Notes: generated by a model not told the origin, from the sequence alone. 10,882 nucleotides of DNA from Saprospiraceae bacterium (GCA_020436865.1 JAGQXA010000319.1:1-10882); one strand, 5' to 3'. Shown: positions 1 through 7,195, counted from the first letter of the stretch. Numbers and translations: made by a program.

Positions 1-1418
1 AAGCGGGTACCGTCCTTTTCCGAAACGGCCTTAATGACGGCGATCGGGTTGAAGGTGGCGATGTTCTGCAGGCGATTGTAGTCGCTTTCCTCGAAATAAT
101 TGAGCGATTCGAAGACCACGGGGCTGCGCCGCTTGCTGATCGCCAGCGACTTTTCTCCAAAGGCGATCGAGTCGCGGTCTATGTAGTAGTTGATCTTGTC
201 AGCCTCGATATTGACCTGGTGCATTGAACTCAGGAAAGGATTTCGATCGCTGGCCCGGTCGCCGCGAGAGAGTTGCAGTTCCGATTTCGGGATCTCGAAA
301 CGGAAATTGACCGAGGGATGATAGAGGGAGTCCTTACCGAAGTAGATCGCACATTCGACCCGCTCGCCGACGATGCGTTCACCGCGCCGGATCGTGAACA
401 GTTCGGAGGAGGCTTTCAGTTTCAACTGGTCGCTCTCGTCGAAGATCCGGATCAGGGCGCCGTTATTCTTGGTGCCGTAGCCATATACCGTCGTGCCGTA
501 AAGACGGAATCCCCCGACGTAGCGGATACCGCGTCCGATATTGTCGATCTCCAGCACCGATTCTCTCGATTCGAAGCGAGGATAAGAGCCCTCGGTAGCG
601 GGATTGGCGCTGATCACCTTATCTTCGAAGGAGCCTTCGACCTTGCGATCACCAAAAAAGAGCGGATAGTGCAGCCAGGCGGTTTCGACCCGGTAGAGAC
701 TTTTCTTGGTTTCGATCTCATAATCGCCCAATTCGGCGTAGACACCGGCGCCCAGGTCGAAGCGTTCCCAGGTAACCCGTCCGCTCTTTCCTTTCCACAA
801 GGCTTCGGTGGGAAAGAAGTCGCCCTGGGTATCCAGAATGGCGATCGAATCCTCCTTGCGTATTCCGAGCAGATCGAGTTTGGAGAACTCCACGACCGGC
901 ATCCGATCGCGGTAGACAAACTGGTAGTCCTTGGCGTCGACGATCCAGTTGATCCCGGAATCGGAGGCTCGCAGGGCGTTCTGACTGAAGAAGTCGACCG
1001 AGAATTCCAGGAAATCCTGGAAGGGGCCGACGCGACGATTCTCTATATCGGCCAGCATCTGATCGGCCAGTGCGTGCCATTCGCGGAAACGTTCCGCTCC
1101 GTTCTCGGCATTCTTTACCACATTCAGGCAGCGCAGATAGTCGCGAAAATAGGGCTGAGCGGTCATGCGCTGTCCGAGCATGGCATTACCCGTCTGCTGG
1201 ATCTGTGCGATCTCCTCGGGAGAAAAAACGCCCGACTTAAAATAGGTGTCGAACTGATCGAATACTTCTTCTGTCGACTGTAGTTTGCCGGCTGTCAGGT
1301 AGCCTTTCAGTTCCCGCAAAAATTCCTGGGGATCGTCGGAGAACTTCTCCAGACGCTGACTAAAGGTTGGAGCCGTGCAAATCAGGAGAAGGGTGAGCGC
1401 AAGTAATAATGACCGCAT
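1..1418 (-). CDS. Large secreted protein of unknown function, 3' end beyond left edge
   Basis: I traced an uninterrupted leftward frame of 472 codons from the ATG at 1418 to the window edge; the stop codon lies outside. The protein starts with a clear Sec signal peptide (residues 1-20, MRSLLLALTLLLICTAPTFS) with probable cleavage before Gln21, typical of Bacteroidota exported proteins, so the mature part acts in the periplasm or outside the cell. After it comes a charged, helix-prone stretch (about 22-170) and then beta-rich, aromatic sequence with segments such as VTWERFDLG, YELGDYEIE-like text and PSVNFRFEIP. I see no catalytic motif. It resembles long hypothetical proteins I associate with Saprospiria, but no function is known to me. 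It follows prmA by 40 nt on the same strand, so it could be read through from folD-dinB-prmA or have its own weak promoter. I am sure of the coding call and unsure of any role. Confidence 0.85.
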   Translation of the reverse strand, partial: MRSLLLALTLLLICTAPTFSQRLEKFSDDPQEFLRELKGYLTAGKLQSTEEVFDQFDTYFKSGVFSPEEIAQIQQTGNAMLGQRMTAQPYFRDYLRCLNVVKNAENGAERFREWHALADQMLADIENRRVGPFQDFLEFSVDFFSQNALRASDSGINWIVDAKDYQFVYRDRMPVVEFSKLDLLGIRKEDSIAILDTQGDFFPTEALWKGKSGRVTWERFDLGAGVYAELGDYEIETKKSLYRVETAWLHYPLFFGDRKVEGSFEDKVISANPATEGSYPRFESRESVLEIDNIGRGIRYVGGFRLYGTTVYGYGTKNNGALIRIFDESDQLKLKASSELFTIRRGERIVGERVECAIYFGKDSLYHPSVNFRFEIPKSELQLSRGDRASDRNPFLSSMHQVNIEADKINYYIDRDSIAFGEKSLAISKRRSPVVFESLNYFEESDYNRLQNIATFNPIAVIKAVSEKDGTR

Positions 1419-1458
1419 ACCCGGTATTTTAAGTGAGCATGAAAATAGGTTCTTCGCC

Positions 1459-2310
1459 TTAAGAAGGCCTCGACGAGCGCAGGAGTTCGAGGCAACTCCA
1501 GTTATTTTTGTCCATCCTCCGACCGAGGCTCAGATCGTACGGACGGCAGGCTTCGAGCAGGATCGGCACGTCTTCTCCGTAGAAGCCCGACAGGACGAGC
1601 CGCCCCCCCGGAGCCAAACGTTGATATAACGAGGCAAGTGAGGCCAGTATTACATTCCGGTTGATATTCGCCAGGATGCGTTCGTAGGTCAGTTGCGGAA
1701 TGGCTTCGGCATCGCCAAGGATCACCCGTACGGCCGGCGTGCCGTTCAGTTCCACATTCTCCCGGGCGTTTTCCACGGCCGGTTCTTCGATCTCCACGGC
1801 ATCGACGGTCGCCGCACCCAATTTGGCGGCCAGGATCGCCAGGATGGCCGTGCCGGCGCCGAAATCAAGCACGGAGCGGCCGGCCCAATCGACCTCCTCC
1901 ATCATCGCGATCATCTGATAGGTCGTTTCGTGATGCCCGGTGCCGAAGGCCATCTTCGGATTGATCAGCAGTTCGTGGCGCACATCGTTCAGGGGCTCGT
2001 GAAAACTGGCGCGGACGCCGCAGAACTTCCCCACGCGCAGCGGAGAAAAATTGGCTTCCCAGAGGGCGTTCCAGTTCTCTGCGGGTAAAAGCTCGACGCG
2101 ATACCGGAAGGGAAACTGCTGTTGCAGCGACTCCAGCGAAGGCCGGAGGGAGGCCAGGAGCGACTCGTCTTCCGGCAGGAAGCCGTCCAGTCCATCTTCG
2201 GTTTCGCAAAAGGATTCGAAAGGTAATTCGCCGAGGAAGGCCAGCAGGATCTCCCGCAACTCGGGCTCCAGTTCGAAAACCAGTCGATAGTGATGCGTTC
2301 GGCCGGCCAT
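1459..2310 (-). CDS. prmA: Ribosomal protein L11 methyltransferase PrmA
   Basis: This cytoplasmic enzyme transfers methyl groups from S-adenosylmethionine to ribosomal protein L11. The 283-aa product is close to the usual family length (about 280-300). It has an N-terminal substrate-recognition domain (about 1-100), then AFGTGHHETT (121-130), the diagnostic PrmA segment before the Rossmann fold. SAM motif I is DFGAGTAILAI (149-159), the acidic end of strand 2 is DAVEIEE (170-176), and the motif IV equivalent is ANINRNV (214-220). I chose the ATG at 2310, which leaves 2 nt after the stop of the upstream DinB-like gene. A TTG at 2316 would add two residues and overlap that stop by 3 nt. Either way translation is probably coupled to the upstream gene. 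The family call is very secure; only the exact start is open. Confidence 0.96.
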   Translation of the reverse strand: MAGRTHHYRLVFELEPELREILLAFLGELPFESFCETEDGLDGFLPEDESLLASLRPSLESLQQQFPFRYRVELLPAENWNALWEANFSPLRVGKFCGVRASFHEPLNDVRHELLINPKMAFGTGHHETTYQMIAMMEEVDWAGRSVLDFGAGTAILAILAAKLGAATVDAVEIEEPAVENARENVELNGTPAVRVILGDAEAIPQLTYERILANINRNVILASLASLYQRLAPGGRLVLSGFYGEDVPILLEACRPYDLSLGRRMDKNNWSCLELLRSSRPS

Positions 2311-2312
2311 AC

Positions 2313-2834
2313 TCAATCGCCCGACTGCGGGGCGCCTTTACGGTATTTCAAGGTAGATGGGGCCACGCCCAATTCCTCCGCCAACACGATCTCCGGAAAG
2401 CAGGTCTTCAGCCCGATCTTGATGATAGCCAGATGGTGCACGGCGTGATCGTAAGCGAACATGAGCTCGCGGCCGACCGACGAATGTACCAACGGCCGGG
2501 GCGCCTGCGGATCGGGCACGAAGTCGGCCCTAACCTCCAGCGGCAATTGCTCGTCGATGTCCTCCACCTGCGCGAGCAATCCGGTAAAGAAGTCGCGGGC
2601 GCTCCGCGGATCGCGCTCCAGTTGCAGGTCGCGATCGCGCTGGGCGTAGTCGATCCGGCCGGCCGGCATCCCGCGGAACAGGCATTGATAGAAGTCGAGA
2701 ATGTGGCGAACGTGCTGCCCGATCGACGAGCCGCTGAACAATTCCAGCGATTTGTTATAGACGTTCGGAGGTAACTGGTCGAGCAGATCGACCAGTTGGC
2801 GGAGCATCACTCCGGTTCCTTCTTTGCAGTTCAT
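2313..2834 (-). CDS. DinB superfamily (DinB/YfiT-like) protein
   Basis: The 173-aa product reads as a small four-helix-bundle protein of the DinB superfamily. Its hallmark histidines are present: H41 and H44 in GQHVRHILDFYQ and H130, H133 and H134 in YDHAVHHLAIIK, which match the metal-binding positions of the fold. The C-terminus ends with VAPSTLKYRKG, a tail I recognise from Bacteroidota members. Family members include thiol- or metal-dependent transferases and many uncharacterised proteins, so no reaction can be assigned. The gene starts 9 nt after the folD stop and ends 2 nt before the prmA ATG, which suggests one transcript. An internal ATG (residue 10, position 2807) has a GAAGGA a few bases upstream and could be the true start; the first nine residues are atypical of the fold. 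Family assignment is good, function unknown. Confidence 0.85.
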   Translation of the reverse strand: MNCKEGTGVMLRQLVDLLDQLPPNVYNKSLELFSGSSIGQHVRHILDFYQCLFRGMPAGRIDYAQRDRDLQLERDPRSARDFFTGLLAQVEDIDEQLPLEVRADFVPDPQAPRPLVHSSVGRELMFAYDHAVHHLAIIKIGLKTCFPEIVLAEELGVAPSTLKYRKGAPQSGD

Positions 2835-2843
2835 AGCTTTGTC

Positions 2844-3749
2844 TCAAGGAGTTTTACTCTTGGCGGCCGGCGGGTAGACTTCGCCTCTGGCAGCGCGCAA
2901 GGTATTCATTAACAGGCTGGTGACGGTCATAGGCCCAACGCCGCCGGGTACGGGAGTGATAAAACTGGCCTTGGGGGCGACTTCGTCGAAGTGAACGTCG
3001 CCTACCAGTCGGTAGCCGCGCTTGGCAGTCGGATCGTCGACGCGATTGATGCCCACGTCGATCACTACGACGCCTTCCTTGACCATATCGCCCCGCACGA
3101 AGTTCGGGATGCCGATGGCGGCAATGATGATATCGGCGCGACGGGTTTCGGCGGGCAGATCACGGGTGCGGCTATGCGTTAGAGTGACCGTACAGTTGCC
3201 CACTTTAGCCTTGCGCGACAGGAGAATACTGATCGGGGTGCCGACGATATTGCTGCGGCCGACCACGACACAATGTTTGCCGGAGGTTTCGATCCCGTAG
3301 CGCTCCAGCATTTGCAGGATGCCGTAAGGAGTGGCCGGCAGATAGGCGGGCAAGCCCTGGGCCATCCGGCCGAAATTCACCGGATGGAAACCATCGACGT
3401 CTTTGCGCGGATCGATGGCGAGGGTCACTTTGAGCTCGTCGATCTGCGCCGGAAGCGGCAATTGTACAATGAAACCGTCGATGTCGGGATCTTCGTTTAA
3501 CCCCTGTACGATATCGAGCAGCTCTGCTTCGGTCAGTTCGGTCCCCCGGCGAATGAGGGTAGACTTGAACCCCACCTGTTCACAGGAGCGCACCTTACTG
3601 CGCACGTAGGATTGGCTGGCGGGATCCTCGCCGACCAGCACTGCGGCCAGATGCGGGATCTTGCCTCCCTCGGCCTGGATCTTTCGAACTTCCCCGGCAA
3701 TCTCGTCTTTGATCTCCTGGGCGAGTTTATTTCCATCGATCAATTGCAT
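2844..3749 (-). CDS. folD: Bifunctional methylenetetrahydrofolate dehydrogenase / methenyltetrahydrofolate cyclohydrolase FolD
   Basis: FolD interconverts 5,10-methylene-, 5,10-methenyl- and 10-formyl-THF in the cytoplasm, feeding purine, formyl-methionine and one-carbon metabolism. The 301-aa length is normal for the family. The catalytic region has Y48-x3-K52 in SYVRSK, the QLPLP signature (96-100) and KDVDG (116-120) with Asp119. The NADP-binding domain shows GRSNIVGTP (164-172), and the family C-terminal signature PVPGGVGPMT is at 266-275. The ATG at 3749 gives the canonical short N-terminus before the first helix. It is the first gene of the leftward run folD-dinB-prmA and probably starts its own transcript, because a strong terminator closes dnaK just upstream. 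PanB, encoded further right, consumes methylene-THF, a metabolic link but not an operon. Identification is secure. Confidence 0.98.
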   Translation of the reverse strand: MQLIDGNKLAQEIKDEIAGEVRKIQAEGGKIPHLAAVLVGEDPASQSYVRSKVRSCEQVGFKSTLIRRGTELTEAELLDIVQGLNEDPDIDGFIVQLPLPAQIDELKVTLAIDPRKDVDGFHPVNFGRMAQGLPAYLPATPYGILQMLERYGIETSGKHCVVVGRSNIVGTPISILLSRKAKVGNCTVTLTHSRTRDLPAETRRADIIIAAIGIPNFVRGDMVKEGVVVIDVGINRVDDPTAKRGYRLVGDVHFDEVAPKASFITPVPGGVGPMTVTSLLMNTLRAARGEVYPPAAKSKTP

Positions 3750-3841
3750 GCAGAATACTTTTTAGTCGAAGAAATGCGCGTTTCAGGGGCCGAATTTAGT
3801 AAAATTATGCCAACCGGGTTGCCCTTTACACCGGGGATAAC

Positions 3842-3874
3842 AAAAAAGCCCTTCCGTTTCCCGGAAGGGCTTTT
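3842..3874 (-). terminator. Rho-independent terminator of dnaK
   Basis: A perfect 13-bp inverted repeat (AAAAGCCCTTCCG and its reverse complement, arms 3844-3856 and 3862-3874) encloses a 5-nt loop. Read leftward it ends in six T residues (the A run at 3842-3847), the classic intrinsic terminator form. It begins about 28 nt after the dnaK stop and insulates folD from dnaK. A smaller hairpin (CGGCC-AAAA-GGCCG, 3887-3900) lies between the dnaK stop and this terminator. The opposite strand also has a short T run, so it may work weakly both ways. Confidence 0.92.
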
Positions 3875-3902
3875 AGTATCTGTGTTCGGCCAAAAGGCCG
3901 GA

Positions 3903-5819
3903 TCACTTCTTGTTGTCGTCGACTTCTTCGTATTCGACGTCGGTCACATTGTCGGTATTGCCGTTGCCGCCGGGCTGCGACTGGTCACCGGGCTGTTCCT
4001 GCTGCGTATTGGCTTCCTGAGCGGCCTGATACATCTCCTGGCTGGCTGCCTGCCAGGCCGTGTTGAGAGCCTGCGTAGCCGAGTCGATCTTGTCCATGTC
4101 AGCTGCCTTCTGTGCCTCTTTCAGGTCGTTAAGGGCAGCTTCGATCGGACCTTTCTTCTCAGCCGGCACTTTGTCGCCGAACTCCGAGAGTTGTTTTTCC
4201 GTCTGGAAGATCAAGGAGTCGGCAGCGTTCAGCTTATCGGCGCGTTCGCGGGCTTCCCGGTCAGATTCGGCATTGGCCTGAGCTTCCGCCTTCATGCGTT
4301 CGACTTCCTCCTTCGAGAGGCCGGTCGAAGCCTCGATGCGGATGTTCTGCTCCTTGCCCGTGCCCTTATCCTTGGCGTTCACGTGCAGCATACCGTTGGC
4401 GTCGATATCGAAGGTCACTTCGATCTGCGGCATGCCGCGCGGCGCCGGGGGAATTCCGTCGAGGATGAAGCGGCCGACGGTGCGGTTGTCGCGGGCCATC
4501 GGACGTTCCCCTTGCAGGATATGGATCTCTACCGAGGGTTGGCTATCGGCAGCCGTCGAGTACACCTTCGATTTCTTGGTCGGAATGGTCGAGTTGGCTT
4601 CGATGACCACGTCGTATACGCCACCCATCGTTTCGATACCCAGCGAAAGCGGGGTCACGTCGAGCAGCAGCACATCCTGAACGTCGCCGCTCAGCACGCC
4701 GCCCTGGATGGAAGCGCCTACGGCCACTACCTCGTCGGGGTTCACGCCCTTATTGGGTTTCTTGCCGAAGAAATTCTCCACGGCGGCCTGAATGGCCGGG
4801 ATCCGGGTCGAACCACCTACGAGGATCACCTCATCGATATCCTTGGTGGCCAGACCGGCGTCCTTGATAGCTTCGCGGCAGGGTTCGAGCGTCCGTTGGA
4901 TCAGTTGATCGGCCAGTTGCTCGAACTTGGCGCGCGACAGTTTCAGCACGAGGTGCTTGGGTACGCCGTCGACGGCGGTGATGTACGGCAGGTTGATCTC
5001 GGTTTCGGTCGAAGCCGACAGTTCGATCTTGGCCTTTTCCGCCGCGTCTTTCAGGCGCTGAAGCGCCATGGGGTCTTTGCGAAGGTCGATGCCTTCCTGC
5101 TCTTTAAAAGATTCGGCCAGGTGGTCGATGATGACATGATCGAAGTCGTCGCCCCCCAGGTGCGTATCGCCATTGGTCGATTTCACTTCGAAAACGCCTT
5201 CGCCCAGCTCCAGAATAGAGATGTCGAAGGTGCCGCCGCCGAGGTCGAATACGGCAATGGTCATGTCCTTATTGCGCTTGTCGAGGCCATAGGCCAAGGC
5301 GGCCGCCGTCGGTTCGTTGATGATCCGGCGGATGGTCAGACCGGCGATTTCGCCGGCTTCCTTGGTCGCCTGACGCTGTGAGTCGTTGAAATAGGCCGGC
5401 ACGGTGACCACGGCTTCTTTCACTTCCTGTCCGAGGAAATCTTCGGCCACTTTCTTCATTTTCTGCAGGATCATGGCCGATATCTCCTGCGGCGTATAAT
5501 GGCGGCCGTCGATATCGACGCGGACTGTATCGTTATCACCCTTGTTCACTTTGTAGGAGACGCGTTTCACTTCTTTCGGGACCTCCGAGTAGCGGGTACC
5601 CATGAAGCGCTTGATCGAGGAGATCGTACGCGTCGGGTTGGTGATCGCCTGGCGCTTGGCCGGATCGCCGATCTTCCGCTCGCCGTTGTCCATAAAGGCC
5701 ACCACCGAAGGGGTCGTGCGACGCCCTTCGTCGTTGGGGATGACCACCGGTTCGTTGCCCTCCATCACTGCGACACAAGAGTTGGTAGTACCTAAGTCTA
5801 TACCAATGATCTTACTCAT
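3903..5819 (-). CDS. dnaK: Molecular chaperone DnaK (Hsp70)
   Basis: DnaK is the ATP-dependent Hsp70 chaperone that binds exposed hydrophobic segments of unfolded proteins, working with DnaJ and GrpE (neither is in this window). The 638-aa length is normal. All signatures are present: phosphate 1 loop IGIDLGTTNS (5-14), INEPTAAALAYG (167-178), phosphate 2 DLGGGTFDIS (192-201), adenosine motif VILVGGSTRIP (331-341), and the conserved interdomain linker VLLLDVTPLSLGIE (383-396). The substrate-binding beta domain follows, then a charged helical lid (about 500-600), a flexible Gln/Gly/Asn-rich tail and the terminal EEVDDNKK (631-638), a version of the co-chaperone EEVD-like end. The gene is flanked by a strong terminator downstream and a sigma-54-like promoter upstream, so it is probably transcribed alone. 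The leader before the ATG is almost pure A/T. Identification is certain. Confidence 0.99.
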   Translation of the reverse strand: MSKIIGIDLGTTNSCVAVMEGNEPVVIPNDEGRRTTPSVVAFMDNGERKIGDPAKRQAITNPTRTISSIKRFMGTRYSEVPKEVKRVSYKVNKGDNDTVRVDIDGRHYTPQEISAMILQKMKKVAEDFLGQEVKEAVVTVPAYFNDSQRQATKEAGEIAGLTIRRIINEPTAAALAYGLDKRNKDMTIAVFDLGGGTFDISILELGEGVFEVKSTNGDTHLGGDDFDHVIIDHLAESFKEQEGIDLRKDPMALQRLKDAAEKAKIELSASTETEINLPYITAVDGVPKHLVLKLSRAKFEQLADQLIQRTLEPCREAIKDAGLATKDIDEVILVGGSTRIPAIQAAVENFFGKKPNKGVNPDEVVAVGASIQGGVLSGDVQDVLLLDVTPLSLGIETMGGVYDVVIEANSTIPTKKSKVYSTAADSQPSVEIHILQGERPMARDNRTVGRFILDGIPPAPRGMPQIEVTFDIDANGMLHVNAKDKGTGKEQNIRIEASTGLSKEEVERMKAEAQANAESDREARERADKLNAADSLIFQTEKQLSEFGDKVPAEKKGPIEAALNDLKEAQKAADMDKIDSATQALNTAWQAASQEMYQAAQEANTQQEQPGDQSQPGGNGNTDNVTDVEYEEVDDNKK

Positions 5820-5863
5820 CGTATTCAGTTTTTTTATTTTTTTGGAATGTCTGCCTTACCTCC

Positions 5864-5880
5864 TGCAAGGCCTGTGCCAA
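5864..5880 (-). promoter_or_regulatory. Sigma-54 (RpoN) type -24/-12 promoter for dnaK
   Basis: Read leftward, 5880-5864 is TTGGCACAGGCCTTGCA. It matches the sigma-54 consensus TGGCAC-N5-TTGC at every conserved base, with GG and GC separated by the required 10 bp. Transcription would begin near 5852, giving a leader of about 33 nt that is mostly A (AAAAAAATAAAAAAA). The site is correctly oriented and placed for dnaK and lies in non-coding DNA. I see no CIRCE inverted repeat or Bacteroidota TAnnTTTG element at a similar distance. Sigma-54 control is inferred from the motif alone. Confidence 0.6.
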
Positions 5881-5959
5881 GCTCGAAATCTGCCGATTCG
5901 GCGCAAAATCAGCGACAAAAAGCCGGAAGCCTGACACGGAGCGGGTAGGCAGAACTGAC

Positions 5960-5980
5960 AAAACGGCAGCAATGCCGGTT
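5960..5980 (-). terminator. Hairpin with T run: terminator of the lipoprotein gene, or activator site for dnaK
   Basis: CGGCA (5964-5968), loop GCAA, TGCCG (5973-5977) forms a hairpin which, read leftward, is followed by TTTT (5963-5960). This fits a modest intrinsic terminator about 33 nt after the stop of the lipoprotein gene. The flanks make a longer near-palindrome (AAAC...GTTT). It lies about 108-128 bp upstream of the predicted dnaK start site, within the normal range for a sigma-54 enhancer-binding site, so that is an alternative role. Confidence 0.5.
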
Positions 5981-5988
5981 TAAGAAGG

Positions 5989-6007
5989 CCGGGCCGGAAG
6001 TGCCCGG
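5989..6007 (-). terminator. GC-rich hairpin just after the lipoprotein stop codon
   Basis: CCGGGC (5989-5994) pairs with GCCCGG (6002-6007) across a 7-nt loop, starting 2 nt after the TAA of the leftward lipoprotein gene. Read leftward it is followed by CCTTCTT, a poor T tract. It may stabilise the mRNA 3' end or work together with the second hairpin at 5960-5980. Confidence 0.45.
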
Positions 6008-6009
6008 GT

Positions 6010-7023
6010 TTACTGCACGAAGTTCAGATCGGCGGTAAATTGTCCGAAGAAGAGGGAATCGCGGCTGTCGTCGGTCAGGAGGAGATCGGGAGTAATGGAC
6101 TCGCTAATGGAGGAGAAAATACCTCGACCTTCAGACAAGTTCGTGTAGACCGGCACTTCCTGCGAGCTGGTGATACCCGTGTTGGCCAGGGAGATAGAGA
6201 CGTACTCGTCGATCGCTTCGCCGGCGCCGGTGATGACCAGGGTCATGCTCTGCAGGCCGCGTTCGATCCCGCTTTTCACCTCCAGGTTGTCGCCGATGAA
6301 CTCATAGAAATTGAGGCCAAAGACGCGGGCGGTGGTGGTCGTCGTTTCCGTACTGGCTTTCACGCCAGTGGCAAACGGCCATTCGAGGGTGTATTCGGTG
6401 ACATTGGACGGATTGGCGATCTCGCGCTCGAAGTAGTGAAGAAGCAGCTTCAGGTCGAAGATCCGGGCCTCTTCTCCACCCCGGAAACGGAAGGTGGCTT
6501 CGCGGTCGGTCGGAAAATCGATCTTGGAGCCGGGAGTAATACTCGAAAGCGGTTCGATCTCTGCCAGCACGACGGCCTCTGCCGTGACCGGATCCAGATT
6601 GCCGCCGCGATTGAGGATGAAACGCACCTCCTGTTCGCCTTCCAGCGGAAAGTCGGTGGCCTTCACCTTATAGAGGTAATTCGGCATGTTGGCAAAAACG
6701 CCGGGATCTCGCGGATAACCATCTGCGGCGCCATCGACCCGTTGCAGGGTGACGAGCTTGCCGGTCTGGAGGTTTTCCAGTTGAACGGTGATCTGCTCGA
6801 CCGGATAATACAGCGAATCGACGATCTGCGCCGTTTGAAAGGCATTGCCGTCGGGATCCAGGAAGGCTTTTTCGACGCGGATGTAGTGTGCCGTGTCTGC
6901 CCGGTTCATGAAGCCATAAACGATCGGAATATCCTTCCAGTCGGCCGCCAATTGAAGATCATTGTCGCAGGCCGTAAAAAGGGCTGCCAGCAGTAGCGCG
7001 AAGAACAATGCCAGTTTTTTCAT
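6010..7023 (-). CDS. Predicted lipoprotein of a Bacteroidota family (possibly DUF4249-like)
   Basis: The 337-aa product starts with MKKLALFFALLLAALFTAC, a type II signal peptide with the lipidated cysteine at residue 19; the following DND is acidic, as in many outer-membrane or surface lipoproteins of this phylum. The mature part is predicted beta-rich. Near its N-terminus is IPIVYGFMNRADTAHYIRVE (about 33-52) followed by KAFLDPDGNA, a pattern I associate with hypothetical Bacteroidota lipoproteins, perhaps related to DUF4249, but I could not confirm the family. I see no catalytic residues or obvious secretion-tail domain; the C-terminus is short (FFGQFTADLNFVQ). The start is fixed by the signal peptide. 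A Bacteroidota promoter lies only a few bases before the ATG, and hairpins follow the stop, so it is probably a single-gene transcript. The coding call is firm; the role is unknown. Confidence 0.9.
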   Translation of the reverse strand: MKKLALFFALLLAALFTACDNDLQLAADWKDIPIVYGFMNRADTAHYIRVEKAFLDPDGNAFQTAQIVDSLYYPVEQITVQLENLQTGKLVTLQRVDGAADGYPRDPGVFANMPNYLYKVKATDFPLEGEQEVRFILNRGGNLDPVTAEAVVLAEIEPLSSITPGSKIDFPTDREATFRFRGGEEARIFDLKLLLHYFEREIANPSNVTEYTLEWPFATGVKASTETTTTTARVFGLNFYEFIGDNLEVKSGIERGLQSMTLVITGAGEAIDEYVSISLANTGITSSQEVPVYTNLSEGRGIFSSISESITPDLLLTDDSRDSLFFGQFTADLNFVQ

Positions 7024-7027
7024 GGCG

Positions 7028-7060
7028 CAAAGGTAAATTATTTGCCAAGATTTTTACAAG
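7028..7060 (-). promoter_or_regulatory. Bacteroidota -33/-7 promoter of the lipoprotein gene
   Basis: Read leftward, TACCTTTG (7035-7028) matches the Bacteroidota -7 consensus TAnnTTTG exactly. CTTG (7060-7057) provides the -33 TTG element with 21 bp between the two. The -7 element ends only 4 nt before the ATG at 7023, so transcription should start at or within about two bases of the start codon. The signal peptide argues against moving the start downstream. Confidence 0.7.
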
Positions 7061-7116
7061 AACGCCATGCAGGTATGACAATCAGCAGACAGTGCAGGCC
7101 ATCCGGACAAGCAGCC

Positions 7117-7133
7117 ATTTTCCGCCGGAAAAT
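7117..7133 (+). repeat. Perfect inverted repeat upstream of panB (possible operator)
   Basis: ATTTTCCG (7117-7124) and CGGAAAAT (7126-7133) are exact reverse complements around a single central C. The element sits in the divergent spacer, directly before the probable -7 element of panB (7137-7144), so a protein bound here would cover the promoter. There is no T run, so a terminator is unlikely. A binding protein cannot be named from the sequence. Confidence 0.55.
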
Positions 7134-7136
7134 TAA

Positions 7137-7144
7137 TAACTTGC
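7137..7144 (+). promoter_or_regulatory. Probable -7 element of panB-mltG
   Basis: TAACTTGC resembles the Bacteroidota -7 motif TAnnTTTG with one T missing. It would give a start near 7150 and a leader of about 46 nt. The same form, TATCTTGCG, occurs at a similar place before the gene at 10539, which supports its use in this genome. The -33 partner is not clear. Confidence 0.4.
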
Positions 7145-7195
7145 GCCGCCGGCTGCGGCCAAGACCGGAAAGCGACGGCATTCAAAAACGAGACT

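Noticed and set aside
273..1283. 336-codon rightward open frame
   Set aside because: It is in exact codon register with the leftward secreted-protein gene, which has a good signal peptide and continuous frame from 1418; the rightward product is an antisense shadow in GC-rich coding DNA.
3612..5381. 589-codon rightward open frame lying mostly opposite dnaK
   Set aside because: Long antisense open frames opposite dnaK are a known by-product of its codon bias; the leftward strand encodes a complete DnaK with all signatures, and the rightward translation shows no recognisable domain.
5820..6009. CIRCE/HrcA operator upstream of dnaK
   Set aside because: No TTAGCACTC-N9-GAGTGCTAA-like repeat is present in the spacer.
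6040..6996. 318-codon rightward open frame
   Set aside because: It lies wholly opposite the lipoprotein gene, whose signal peptide, promoter and terminator are all visible on the leftward strand.
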